From Burkholderiales bacterium (GTDB lineage Bacteria; Pseudomonadota; Gammaproteobacteria; Burkholderiales; Burkholderiaceae): a DNA stretch of 64,000 bases. The position numbers and the translations under genes are program-made. Position 1 is the first letter of the stretch, and each line of letters starts with the position of its first letter. The notes under the pieces were generated by a model. That model was not told where the DNA came from. It saw only the letters and a program-made list of their open reading frames with translations, and ran no database searches. Where the stretch lies: assembly GCA_026225235.1 (NCBI GenBank), contig JAMFSK010000137.1, forward strand, positions 122,102 to 186,101. Direction: 5' to 3'. This document shows positions 1-7,853 of this stretch, piece by piece.

Positions 1-2
1 CG

Positions 3-752
3 GAGAAAGCCGACGATTTGCGCGCCTTGGGGGTCCAGGTACGCGAGGCCGATTACGATCGTCCGGAAACGCTGGCCGAGGCTTTTAAAGGTGTCGAGAA
101 GGTGTTGCTTATATCGGCGGTACAGCCGGGCGAAAGACTCCGGCAACACAAGGCCGTAATTGATGCTGCCAAGCGAGCCGGTGTGAAGTCGATTGCCTAT
201 ACAAGTATGTTGCGCGCTGACAGCTCCAGCCTGGTTCTCGCAGGCGAGCATCTGGAAACAGAAAAGTACCTGAAGAGCTCTGGCCTGGAGTTTGTGCTGT
301 TGCGCAATGGCTGGTATCTGGAGAACGCCACTGGAAATCTCGCTCTGGCGCTCGCTCATGGAGCAATGATCGGCAGCGCAGGACAAGGGCGATTTGCCTC
401 TGCTTCGCGTGCCGATTACGCAGGTGCGGCTATCTCGGTTCTTACACAGCCTGGTCACGCGAACAGGACCTATGAACTTGCAGGAGACCACTCCTTCTCG
501 ATGTCCGAATTTGCCGGGGAGGTCTCAAAGCAGGCTGATCGACCCATCGTCTATAACAATCTGCCGCCGGCTGAATATGAGGCTGCGCTGCTAAGCTTGG
601 GGTTGCCGAAGATGATCGTCGATGTCGTGGTCGATGCGGATGTGAAGGCGTCGCAAGGGGCGCTGGATAGTTCCTCTCGCGATCTGTCCGAGCTTCTCGG
701 CAGAAACACGACGCCTTTTCCCGAGGCGATCAAGTTGGCACTGCAGACCTGA
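3..752 (+). CDS. NAD(P)H-binding (NmrA/QorB-like) oxidoreductase, 5' partial
   Basis: The frame is already open at base 3 and the first possible start inside the window is an internal TTG at 18, so the N-terminal Rossmann glycine motif lies to the left of the window. About 249 residues are visible. The order of segments (LLISAV strand, YTSML where the tyrosine sits, a GWYLEN segment, then a substrate-side C-terminal half) matches the atypical SDRs of the NmrA/QorB type, which bind NADPH and reduce quinones or act as redox sensors. E. coli QorB has 286 residues, so roughly 35-40 are missing. I infer a cytoplasmic quinone or related reductase; the substrate cannot be read from the sequence. Confidence 0.85.
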   Translation, partial: EKADDLRALGVQVREADYDRPETLAEAFKGVEKVLLISAVQPGERLRQHKAVIDAAKRAGVKSIAYTSMLRADSSSLVLAGEHLETEKYLKSSGLEFVLLRNGWYLENATGNLALALAHGAMIGSAGQGRFASASRADYAGAAISVLTQPGHANRTYELAGDHSFSMSEFAGEVSKQADRPIVYNNLPPAEYEAALLSLGLPKMIVDVVVDADVKASQGALDSSSRDLSELLGRNTTPFPEAIKLALQT

Positions 753-806
753 TTCAAGTACCTGCAGCACGGATTGCCCGCGCGGCCTGTCAGTGCCGCG
801 GAAGCC

Positions 807-1157
807 TCAACAGCGGGCCGCCGCAGTAACCACAACAAGCGCCGAGAAGATCAGCGCCGGCGCAAGATGCCCAAACGGCTCCCGGTTTCGTAGCAACGTA
901 AAGAGCGCGGCGATCATGATCGCACCGGTCAGCATTAGGCCTAAGACTCGGGTTTGTTGTCCGGGAAGAAGTGCCGCACTCAACAATTCGAGAGCGCCAC
1001 AGAGAAAACGAAACCATGCCGGGTAACCCCAGCGTGCGAAGTCGCGCTTCACCGCGCCTAGTCCTGAGAGATTGACCACCCCGGCAACCGCGAACAGAAC
1101 CGCTACGATCATCGCGAGAATCGATTCGAAAGATCCAATATTTAACGCCATCGTCAT
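807..1157 (-). CDS. DoxX-like small membrane protein
   Basis: A 116-residue protein with four hydrophobic helices (about residues 9-30, 45-60, 65-85 and 95-113), the topology of the DoxX/DoxD-like family. The ORF is open further upstream, but I place the start at 1157: that ATG overlaps the TGA of the upstream epimerase gene as ATGA, which indicates translational coupling. DoxX-like proteins are inner-membrane proteins often paired with oxidoreductases, with poorly defined roles. Its partnership with the adjacent epimerase-like enzyme and shared control by the TetR operators at 2122-2176 are inferences from position. Confidence 0.8.
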   Translation of the reverse strand: MTMALNIGSFESILAMIVAVLFAVAGVVNLSGLGAVKRDFARWGYPAWFRFLCGALELLSAALLPGQQTRVLGLMLTGAIMIAALFTLLRNREPFGHLAPALIFSALVVVTAAARC

Positions 1158-2077
1158 GCCCCGTTGCTTTGCTGAAAGTGCTTCTGTACAGAGAGATCCA
1201 CAATCAGGCCGGGGCCATCGGGGTCCCACGCAAGAACCTGCCGGGCATGCTGGCCGCTTACTGTCTGATCGAGCGCCAGTGCGTCAGCGAATGGTCCAAG
1301 CGATTTGCGAGCATCGTCGAGCGGCCAAGGTTCGACGCGATCGGCGCCGACCGAGGCACGAATCGCTGCACCTATCTCGGCAACGGCAATGGCATCTTCC
1401 GTGACCACGTTGAAGATCTGTCCCGTGACTCGAGCGTCCCCGCTTGCCGCTCGCTCCGCCGCGCTTAGGTAAGCCGTGGCGAGATCATCGACGTGAACGG
1501 CAGGCCAGTGGTTGCGACCATCGCCGACGATCCTCACGCTGCCAGTCTGACCGACCATGCCGGCAAGCATGCCAAAAACACCGCCGCCGTAGCCATGCAC
1601 CATCGCCGGCCTGAGGACCACTGCGGCAATCGAGCGGCTTGCTGCCAGCGCCCGCACACGTTGCTCCACTGCGGGCCGCCAGGCGACAAGTGGTGTCGGA
1701 TTTAGCGCTGATGCTTCAGTCGCGGGCTCCCCCTCTGTATTGCCGTAGACCCAGGTGCCCGACGTATAGACAAAAGTCGCGCCCGGATGCAAATGCGAAA
1801 GCATCGCTACAGTTGCGGCCTCATCAACAGCACCGGCGGAGGCATCGTTCGTCGACGCGGTGTGCACCACGCCATCCGCGGCACCGGCAGTCGCAGCGAA
1901 AGACTCTGGCTCACGCAGGTCGCCGCAATGCAGTTTCACTCCGAGGCGTGCTAGGGCGCGGGCGGCCGCCGAGTTGTCCTGGCGCACCAACGCCGTCACC
2001 TGATGACCGAGGCTAATCGCCTTGCGCGTGACCACTTGCCCAATAAAGCCCGTACCACCTGTAATGAACAGTTCCAT
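1154..2077 (-). CDS. NAD-dependent epimerase/dehydratase-like SDR
   Basis: A 307-residue extended SDR. GGTGFIG near the N-terminus is the nucleotide-binding motif, and YTSGTWVYG carries the serine/tyrosine region. The YxxxK lysine is not in its canonical place, so this is an atypical member. I chose the ATG at 2077 over an upstream in-frame start because a GAGGGGAA Shine-Dalgarno lies just before it and the protein then begins MELFITGG, typical of the family. It is the first gene of a two-gene unit with the DoxX-like gene (ATGA overlap) and is divergent from the TetR gene. Many Burkholderia genomes have such TetR-controlled reductase pairs; the substrate is unknown. Confidence 0.85.
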   Translation of the reverse strand: MELFITGGTGFIGQVVTRKAISLGHQVTALVRQDNSAAARALARLGVKLHCGDLREPESFAATAGAADGVVHTASTNDASAGAVDEAATVAMLSHLHPGATFVYTSGTWVYGNTEGEPATEASALNPTPLVAWRPAVEQRVRALAASRSIAAVVLRPAMVHGYGGGVFGMLAGMVGQTGSVRIVGDGRNHWPAVHVDDLATAYLSAAERAASGDARVTGQIFNVVTEDAIAVAEIGAAIRASVGADRVEPWPLDDARKSLGPFADALALDQTVSGQHARQVLAWDPDGPGLIVDLSVQKHFQQSNGA

Positions 2078-2121
2078 AGCGTTCCCCTCAATGATTGCCA
2101 GCAAAGTTGATAAGTCACAGT

Positions 2122-2143
2122 AACGAGACTGATTGGTCTCGTT
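2122..2143. promoter_or_regulatory. Palindromic operator, probably for the divergent TetR regulator
   Basis: Perfect 8-base inverted arms (AACGAGAC and GTCTCGTT) around a 6-base centre, in the divergent promoter region between the epimerase gene and the TetR gene. A second site with the same GAGAC-TGA core follows 13 bases later. The sites are the size and position expected of TetR-dimer operators. Binding itself is inferred. Confidence 0.7.
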
Positions 2144-2156
2144 TCCGCAAATCTAA

Positions 2157-2176
2157 ACGAGACTGATCAGTCTTGT
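2157..2176. promoter_or_regulatory. Second TetR-type operator, one mismatch
   Basis: A 20-base palindrome (ACGAGACTGA / TCAGTCTTGT) with one mismatch between its arms. It shares ACGAGACTGAT with the site at 2122-2143. It lies 31 bases upstream of the TetR start codon, so it is placed for autorepression, while the first site lies closer to the epimerase gene. Confidence 0.65.
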
Positions 2177-2207
2177 CAACTACTCAACGATCTGTTACTA
2201 ATCGGGC

Positions 2208-2813
2208 ATGAACACATCCTCTCTCCCCGACCTGAGCCCGCTACAACACCGTAAGCGATCCGCCATCCTCGACGGCGCTAAAGCCGTTTTTTTAAGCCAG
2301 GGTTTCGGACTGGCAACGATGGATGATGTCGCCGCGGCAGCGGGCGTCGGCAAACAGACGGTCTACCGCCATTTCAAGTCGAAGGAGGCTCTCTTCGTTG
2401 GCCTGGTGAGTTCGATGTGTGCTGAAGTGGGTGGAGTTCTTGCCAGCGCTCAGGACGAGCAATCCGAGGGATCACCCGACGACGAGTTGCGTGAGTTGGG
2501 ATGGGTGTTGGCACAGATCCTTATCGCGCCGGATTACCTGCGGCTTTACCGGGCCATCGTTGCCGAGGCCGAGCGCCTTCCGGAACTCGGTGAGGTGTTC
2601 TACGAAAATGGTGCAAAGGGCGTGCGTGCCTTCGCCGCAAAAATTCTGCGAAAGCGATTTGACGAATCAACTGCTGCATTGCGGGCAGCGACATTCGTTC
2701 AGTTGGTGCTAGGCGACGCGTATCTGGAACTGTCGATTGGCTACGCGGTGCCCGACGTTGAAGCGCGCTTTGCGCTGCAGATCGACGAGGCGGTGGCAGC
2801 CGCACTCCGCTGA
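2208..2813 (+). CDS. TetR/AcrR family transcriptional regulator
   Basis: A 201-residue protein. Residues 15-60 form the TetR helix-turn-helix: an ILDGAKAVFL helix, the TMDDVAAAAGVGKQTVYRHF recognition region, then FKSKEALF. The C-terminal part resembles the AefR-type ligand domain (TetR_C_7 class). Standard TetR length. It is transcribed away from the epimerase-DoxX unit, and two palindromes in the shared promoter region are probable operators. I infer that it represses both itself and the oxidoreductase pair; the ligand is unknown. Confidence 0.9.
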   Translation: MNTSSLPDLSPLQHRKRSAILDGAKAVFLSQGFGLATMDDVAAAAGVGKQTVYRHFKSKEALFVGLVSSMCAEVGGVLASAQDEQSEGSPDDELRELGWVLAQILIAPDYLRLYRAIVAEAERLPELGEVFYENGAKGVRAFAAKILRKRFDESTAALRAATFVQLVLGDAYLELSIGYAVPDVEARFALQIDEAVAAALR

Positions 2814-2950
2814 GGAGCGCCGCATGCGAGCGCATCGGCCTCTCGTTCGAGGAAGAACTGGACGAATCGCAACAGCGGCACTCGCCGCTGCAGGGTGATT
2901 GTCAATAGTCCGGCTCTCCCATTGTTTGAATGAACTGAACCCAGTCTCGG

Positions 2951-3721
2951 TTAGATCGACTTAACCTCGCCCCCGTCCATCCGCAGGGTCGAGCCCGTCA
3001 TCCAGCGCGCCGCCGGGGACACCAGAAACGCCATCAGTTCTGCAATATCTTCAGGCTCGCCATAGCGCGTGATCCCCACCTCTAACGGAAATTTGGCGGT
3101 GGCTTCCTCAACCGTCATGTCGTGCAGCGGCGCCCAGTGCTCAAGGTAAGACCTTCGACGCCCTGTCATCACCGGACCCGGCAGCACGCTGTTCACCTGA
3201 ACGCCGTCCGTGATTCCGCGATCTGAAAAAGCCTTGGCAAGCGCCACGATCGCTGCGTTGATGGTGCCGACTGCGGCATATGGCGCTTTCGGAAACAGCG
3301 CTGAGTTCCCCGAGATCAGGACGACCGAACCTTTGGCAGCCTTCAAAGCAGGCCACGCTTCGATAGTCAGGCGGCGAGCGCCGTGCAACTTCAGCGCCAT
3401 CCCGGCATCCCATTGCTCGTCTGTCATATCGAACAGATCGATTTGAGGAACGGCGCCAGCGATATTGACCAATGCATCGATGCGGCCGAACTTCTCGAGC
3501 GTTTGTTCCACCACCGTCTTTGCCGCCGAGCGATCAGACAGATCAATATCGATGACAAGAGGCTCCGCACCGGCCTCCCTGACCGCCGCCGAGGTCTCCT
3601 CGAGCTTGGCCCGATTGCGTGCAACCAGAACGACGGAACCGAAGTCTCGCGCGAGACGCACGGCAGTGGAAAAGCCGATACCTTGGCTAGCACCCGTAAC
3701 AACAGCAACTGGTTTTGACAT
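2951..3721 (-). CDS. SDR family oxidoreductase lacking the canonical catalytic lysine
   Basis: A 256-residue classical-size SDR: TGASQGIG cofactor motif near residue 10, NIAGA in place of NNAG, a serine in the SGNSA strand, and the C-terminal MTGSTLRMDGG element. At the active site the tyrosine in APYAAVG is followed four residues later by glycine where classical SDRs have lysine (YxxxK). This suggests a divergent catalytic arrangement or loss of activity. The start at 3721 gives a normal SDR N-terminus (MSKPVAVVTG) behind a GGGAGC ribosome site; the longer ORF adds an unrelated arginine-rich leader. It lies upstream of, and in the same direction as, no close partner; the next gene on this strand begins at 4667. 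Confidence 0.85.
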   Translation of the reverse strand: MSKPVAVVTGASQGIGFSTAVRLARDFGSVVLVARNRAKLEETSAAVREAGAEPLVIDIDLSDRSAAKTVVEQTLEKFGRIDALVNIAGAVPQIDLFDMTDEQWDAGMALKLHGARRLTIEAWPALKAAKGSVVLISGNSALFPKAPYAAVGTINAAIVALAKAFSDRGITDGVQVNSVLPGPVMTGRRRSYLEHWAPLHDMTVEEATAKFPLEVGITRYGEPEDIAELMAFLVSPAARWMTGSTLRMDGGEVKSI

Positions 3722-3812
3722 GTCATTGCTCCCAAGTTGACGAAGAGGCCTCACAACGGTCATCTCCGGCGTCCGCCGCAGGCCTAAACTCACGCTGCCG
3801 CAGCGGACCGAT

Positions 3813-4667
3813 TTATCGAGAAAGGAACTCGCCGATCACCGCGGCGATCTCTGTCGCATGCGTTTCCAGCGCGAAGTGGCCGGTGTCGAAGAACCGGATC
3901 TCGGCGTCGGGAATATCCCGCTTAAACGCTTCTGCGCCCGGCGGCAGGAAGAAGGGATCGTTCTTGCCCCACACCGCCAGCAAGCGTGGCTTGTGCTTGC
4001 GGAAGTAGTCCTGGAAGGCAGGGTACAAGGCCACATTGCTCTTGTAGTCGCTAAACAGATCCAGCTGAATCTCATCGGCTCCCGGGCGTGCAAGATAGAA
4101 ATTGTCGAGCGCGATACCGTCCGGTGACACCAATGTCTCATCGGGAGCCCCATGGGTGTACTGCCAACGTGTCGACTCCGGCGTCAGAAAGCCGCGAAGC
4201 GCCTTGCGATTTTCTTCGGAGGCGTCCTGCCAGTAGGCACGGATGGGGTTCCAGCCTTCGCTCAGTCCCTCCTCGTAGGCATTGCCGTTCTGCGAAATGA
4301 TCGCAGTGATGCGGTCCGGATGCAGGGTCGCCAGGCGAAAACCCGTCGGTGCCCCGTAGTCAAATACATAGACAGCAAAGCGGTCAAAACCGACGAGTTC
4401 CGTAAAGCGATCCACCACACTGGCTAGGTTGTCAAAGGTGTACTTGAAGGTCTCGCGTGACGGCATGTCTGACAGGCCGAAGCCCGGCAGGTCAGGCGCG
4501 ATGATGTGAAAACGATCGGCGAGAAGCGGGATCAGGTCCCTGAACATGTGGCCTGAACTCGGGAAACCGTGGAGCAGCAGCAGCTTGGGCGCGCCCTTGG
4601 GTCCTGCTTCGCGATAGAAGACCTTGAAGCCGTCGACGTCTGCGCTACGGTAGTGGATGGTAGTCAT
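3813..4667 (-). CDS. Alpha/beta hydrolase of haloalkane dehalogenase/epoxide hydrolase type
   Basis: A 284-residue alpha/beta hydrolase. HGFPSS supplies the oxyanion region, the nucleophile elbow VFDYGAP carries aspartate instead of serine, GKNDPFF supplies the acid and TGHFALE the base histidine. An aspartate nucleophile is the mark of haloalkane dehalogenases and epoxide hydrolases, which form a covalent alkyl-enzyme ester. The central cap region (about residues 130-210) is helical. It lies 66 bases downstream of a second alpha/beta hydrolase gene on the same strand. The sequence supports a hydrolase acting on C-halogen or epoxide bonds but does not decide between them. Confidence 0.85.
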   Translation of the reverse strand: MTTIHYRSADVDGFKVFYREAGPKGAPKLLLLHGFPSSGHMFRDLIPLLADRFHIIAPDLPGFGLSDMPSRETFKYTFDNLASVVDRFTELVGFDRFAVYVFDYGAPTGFRLATLHPDRITAIISQNGNAYEEGLSEGWNPIRAYWQDASEENRKALRGFLTPESTRWQYTHGAPDETLVSPDGIALDNFYLARPGADEIQLDLFSDYKSNVALYPAFQDYFRKHKPRLLAVWGKNDPFFLPPGAEAFKRDIPDAEIRFFDTGHFALETHATEIAAVIGEFLSR

Positions 4668-4733
4668 GGTGATGCTCCTTGATGAGACCTATGGCCGCAT
4701 CGGCGGCCGACAAGAACAGGGGATTTCGTTTGG

Positions 4734-5426
4734 TCAGGCGCGGGCTTCACGCACGGCATCAAGAATCAGATCCACGACGACGTCAGGTGCGCTCACGCTC
4801 GGCGTATGGTCGACTGCGTGGGCGCTCACCCGCGCCTTCATACGCTCAGCCATGAAGCGCTGCGTACCGGCCGCGATCATGTGGTCCTGCTCAGCCAACA
4901 GGTACCAACTCGGCACGTCTTTCCAAAGCGGGCGTCCTACCGGAACGCTGATGCAGGCCGGTGAGATCGGACACTGGGTCGCCGCCAATACCGCGAGCTC
5001 GTCGGGCGTTGCGTTTTGCGCAAAGGCCGCGGCAAATGCCTCCTCGGGCAGCCAGATCAGTCCGTTGGTATCCGGGGCAAGCTTTGGCGCTTTGGGGTGC
5101 GGCTCGTTTCGATAGAACACATCGGCGACCGTTTCCCCCTCGGCAGGTGCGAGGGCCGCGACGTACACCAGGGACTTGATCCTGAGATTGCGTGCGGAGC
5201 CAATCACCGCGCCGGCGTAGGCATGGCCGACCAGCACGACAGGTCCTTGAGTCCGTTCAAGCGTTCGGTCAAGCGCCGCAACATCATCGGCCAGCGACGT
5301 CAGAGGAACCGGGACAGTAACTGCTTTAACTCCATTTGAATGGAGCTTGCCGATGACTTTGCTCCAGCTTGATCCGTCGGCCCAAGCGCCGTGCACCAAC
5401 ACCACATTTAATTCGCTTCCAAACAT
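4734..5426 (-). CDS. Alpha/beta hydrolase (EstC/hydroxynitrile lyase-like) with altered nucleophile elbow
   Basis: A 230-residue compact alpha/beta hydrolase beginning with LVHGAWADGSSW, as in the small salicylate-esterase/hydroxynitrile-lyase-like family. In the usual GHSYGG elbow this protein reads GHAYAG, so the nucleophilic serine is replaced by alanine. The acid region (AEQDHMI) and a histidine (VDHTPSVS) remain. Either it is catalytically dead, or it works by a different mechanism. It is followed by the Asp-nucleophile hydrolase gene at 3813-4667, probably in one transcript, and is divergent from the CGNR regulator, whose upstream boxes at 5500-5570 could control both. Confidence 0.8.
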   Translation of the reverse strand: MFGSELNVVLVHGAWADGSSWSKVIGKLHSNGVKAVTVPVPLTSLADDVAALDRTLERTQGPVVLVGHAYAGAVIGSARNLRIKSLVYVAALAPAEGETVADVFYRNEPHPKAPKLAPDTNGLIWLPEEAFAAAFAQNATPDELAVLAATQCPISPACISVPVGRPLWKDVPSWYLLAEQDHMIAAGTQRFMAERMKARVSAHAVDHTPSVSAPDVVVDLILDAVREARA

Positions 5427-5499
5427 TTTTACCTCCTGTCGATGGGATACATCCGCCTCGCCCCCCTATACAGCAACCACCGAGCGATCTTAATTTAAG

Positions 5500-5570
5500 T
5501 AACCTCCTTGTCGATACTTAGCAGGTTATTTTACGATGTGGTAACCTGTCAAGAGTTTTCAGGCAGGTTA
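5500..5570. promoter_or_regulatory. Four alternating AGGTTA/TAACCT boxes, phased at about two helical turns
   Basis: Between the divergent hydrolase and CGNR genes, the hexamer occurs as TAACCT at 5500-5505, CAGGTTA at 5522-5528, TAACCTG at 5542-5548 and CAGGTTA at 5564-5570. The orientation alternates, and the centres are about 20-22 bases apart, so all boxes lie on one face of the helix. The last box is 24 bases before the chosen CGNR start. This is the layout of a cooperative operator; binding by the CGNR protein is an inference. Confidence 0.65.
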
Positions 5571-5594
5571 TTTTCATTCATGTTGAGGTTTCCG

Positions 5595-6218
5595 ATGTCC
5601 CAGCAAGTACCCGCGATGTTCCTGGCCGATTCGGCCGGTCTGGATTTCTTGAATTCGCTGGCCACACCGGTCGACGTCCCGATCGACTGGATCGATGACG
5701 GCGAGGGCCTCTTGGCATGGCTTGGACAGTCGGGGCTGGTGTCCGCAGAAGTGCTGGGCGCGATGCGCGAACGGGCGATGCCAGGGGAGCTCGATCGCCT
5801 GGCGGCGCAGGCGAGGAGCCTGCGTGAATGGTTCAGAGTATTTGTCCGGGAGCGCAAAGGTCGTGGGCTTGCGTCTGCGGATCTGAAGGAACTGGAGCCG
5901 TTGAACCTGCTGCTCGCGCGCGACGAGGGCTTCGGAAAGATCGTCGCTCACGAACATGAGGCCGGGGGCGCGCTCGGCTTTGAACGCGCGAGACGCTGGA
6001 CTTCGCCCGAATCACTGCTTCTGCCAATCGGAGAAATATTGGCGAAGCTGGTCTGCGAGGAGGACTTCACGCACGTGAAAGCGTGCGAAGGCCCCACGTG
6101 CACTTTGATGTTTGCCGACCATACCCGGGGCCACGCGAGGCGCTGGTGCAGCATGGCGGCGTGTGGCAATCGAGCCAAGCAAGCCGCTCACCGGAATCGA
6201 GTCAAGGAACAAACTTGA
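5595..6218 (+). CDS. CGNR zinc-finger (ABATE-domain) transcriptional regulator
   Basis: A 207-residue protein from the ATG at 5595, which has a TTGAGG ribosome site; an in-frame extension to 5508 would run through the box array. Residues 1-150 match the ABATE stress-domain pattern (an FLNSLA segment, then DRLAAQARSLREWFR). The C-terminus is a CGNR zinc finger: CEGPTC, then RRWCSMAACGNRAK. Such proteins are putative one-component regulators that sense small molecules through the ABATE domain. The divergent pair of alpha/beta hydrolases is the likely target. Confidence 0.88.
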   Translation: MSQQVPAMFLADSAGLDFLNSLATPVDVPIDWIDDGEGLLAWLGQSGLVSAEVLGAMRERAMPGELDRLAAQARSLREWFRVFVRERKGRGLASADLKELEPLNLLLARDEGFGKIVAHEHEAGGALGFERARRWTSPESLLLPIGEILAKLVCEEDFTHVKACEGPTCTLMFADHTRGHARRWCSMAACGNRAKQAAHRNRVKEQT

Positions 6219-6306
6219 GTGTTGTCCCTTGCTCTTGCCCCTTGCATCAGGTCATTCGAGGGCGGCGGGACGCGAAAGCGATGCGGTTCCGACGCCCCGC
6301 CCTGCA

Positions 6307-6627
6307 TTACCGACCAAAGTAAATCGACCGTGCACCGCCCTTGGCTGGGAAGTGGGCCACAACGGGAATCGCGGGTGACGAGGCGCGATCGGTCACGCCC
6401 TCGACGTTGTTCGAATCGTCGTTCTGCGCCATGACGCGGGTCTCGGCCGCCTGAATATTGGCCGGATAGTAAACCGAGTCCCCGTGCGGGTTGTATCCGA
6501 CTTTTTCAAGTTGGACCAATTCCGCGCGAACCTGCTCGCGTGTCACGTGCGGATTCGATTGCGCAAACGAAACGATGGGAGTGACGAGCACAGCGGTAAC
6601 AACAACAGCCTGAATCAGCGATTTCAT
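6307..6627 (-). CDS. DUF4148 exported protein
   Basis: A 106-residue protein with a clear Sec signal peptide (MKSLIQAVVV, hydrophobic to SFAQS near residue 22) followed by the DUF4148 signature THREQV-like TREQVRAELVQLEKVGYNP. DUF4148 proteins are small, periplasmic, very common in Burkholderia and of unknown function. The ATG at 6627 has a GGAGTT ribosome site; the longer ORF would hide the signal peptide inside the protein. The gene is single, convergent with the CGNR regulator. A second DUF4148 gene lies at 57733. Confidence 0.85.
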   Translation of the reverse strand: MKSLIQAVVVTAVLVTPIVSFAQSNPHVTREQVRAELVQLEKVGYNPHGDSVYYPANIQAAETRVMAQNDDSNNVEGVTDRASSPAIPVVAHFPAKGGARSIYFGR

Positions 6628-6883
6628 GATTACAACTCCAGTATTTAGTCCGTATTGCCAAGTTGACGCCGGTATGTCGGGAGTCACCGGCAGATCCACT
6701 CAGGACCTGCGATGTGATTTGCCTTGAATCTGGCGTTGACGTATTGGGCGCCGCGGAGGTATCTGGAAAGTGTCAGGAATTCGGTGAATCGCAACGCACT
6801 GTATCTCTTTCGGCACTCGATACAGTGCGACACAAATAAGCGTTCAGCGTACTGTCGCAGAGGGATCGAACCCGTGAATGAAA

Positions 6884-6903
6884 CGGACGAGGCGAGCCGT
6901 CCG
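6884..6903 (-). terminator. Candidate terminator of the yfa operon
   Basis: Inverted repeat CGGACG / CGTCCG with an 8-base loop, 18 bases beyond the yfaP stop codon. Read on the minus strand, the stem is followed by TTTCATT, a weak U-rich tail. This is plausible as a Rho-independent terminator for the long operon, but the stem is short. Confidence 0.4.
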
Positions 6904-6920
6904 GCGGGACCGAACCTGCT

Positions 6921-7853
6921 TCAATAGACGAAGCTGGTCACCAGGGTCAATTCGCCGGGCTTACGCATCGGCACCACGAAGCTTTGCTTCTTTTCGTCGA
7001 CGGTGTTCTCGTTAGCGATGACGGTCACCGTCGCGACGGTGATGGTCGCGGGTTTGCCTTTGACGTCCATGCCCTCCCCGCCGTAGTAGTTCACATAGAC
7101 AAAGTACCGTCCGTGCTCGGCGACAGGCGATTCGAAGATCTCCGGGCCGTAGCCGCTGGTGACATCGATATCGAGCGCCGCGCCATTGTCGAGCAATCGA
7201 TTGCCGTAAAAGCAATGCTGCCCGTCGGGCATCAACACATGCAGGTCGAGGTCGGTCTGGTCGGTACTCCATGACAAAACCACCCGCAGTTTCGCCGGCA
7301 ACTGGTCCGAATTGGCCTCGTAGAATTGCGCGACGGCCCGGTGCGATCCGTCGGCACTTCGGACTTCGACGTTGTTCGCGCCTTTGCCGAACACATAGGG
7401 CCGCGAGAAGCGGCCGTTTTCGTCAACTTTCAAGGGCATCGGGACACCGTTGACGATCAGGGTATTAGGCGCGACTTGCGGGCCGGCGCCCTCATCGCCC
7501 GACGCCTGCGACGCCGTTGCGTCCTTCGTCGTGCTTTTCGGCTTGGGTGCTTGCTTGATCTCACCCGCAATCAGTGCCATCCGGCTCTGTCCTTCGCGCG
7601 TGTTGACGTCGGACGCCGGGTAGTGGACTTCCTGCGTGAAATTCTGTGGGTCGGGGTCGATCGAACTGTTACGCCAACCTGATGTCGGCTCATCGAGATG
7701 GATCTGGCCTGCTTCGCCGGCATCATCCCCGGCACTTGCCTGCAAGGGCACACTGCCCAGCGCGACGAGCACCACGATGCAAGCGTACGCGCCGGGTGCG
7801 GCGCGCAAGGAGAAAGGAAACACACTGGATCGGAGCATGAAAGACTCGCTCAT
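6921..7853 (-). CDS. yfaP: YfaP-like DUF2135 exported protein
   Basis: A 310-residue protein with an N-terminal signal segment (hydrophobic from about residue 23 to 40, ending LQASAG). The C-terminal 110 residues carry the DUF2135 signature: LSWSTDQTDLDLHV, then GRYFVYVNYYGG, a beta-sandwich module also seen in other surface proteins. E. coli YfaP is the namesake. Its ATG at 7853 overlaps the TGA of the preceding HExxH-protein gene (ATGA), so the two are translationally coupled. In E. coli the same genes (yfaA-T-S-P-Q) flank an alpha-2-macroglobulin. Role: probable periplasmic accessory to the macroglobulin, inferred from this conserved neighbourhood. Confidence 0.85.
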   Translation of the reverse strand: MSESFMLRSSVFPFSLRAAPGAYACIVVLVALGSVPLQASAGDDAGEAGQIHLDEPTSGWRNSSIDPDPQNFTQEVHYPASDVNTREGQSRMALIAGEIKQAPKPKSTTKDATASQASGDEGAGPQVAPNTLIVNGVPMPLKVDENGRFSRPYVFGKGANNVEVRSADGSHRAVAQFYEANSDQLPAKLRVVLSWSTDQTDLDLHVLMPDGQHCFYGNRLLDNGAALDIDVTSGYGPEIFESPVAEHGRYFVYVNYYGGEGMDVKGKPATITVATVTVIANENTVDEKKQSFVVPMRKPGELTLVTSFVY

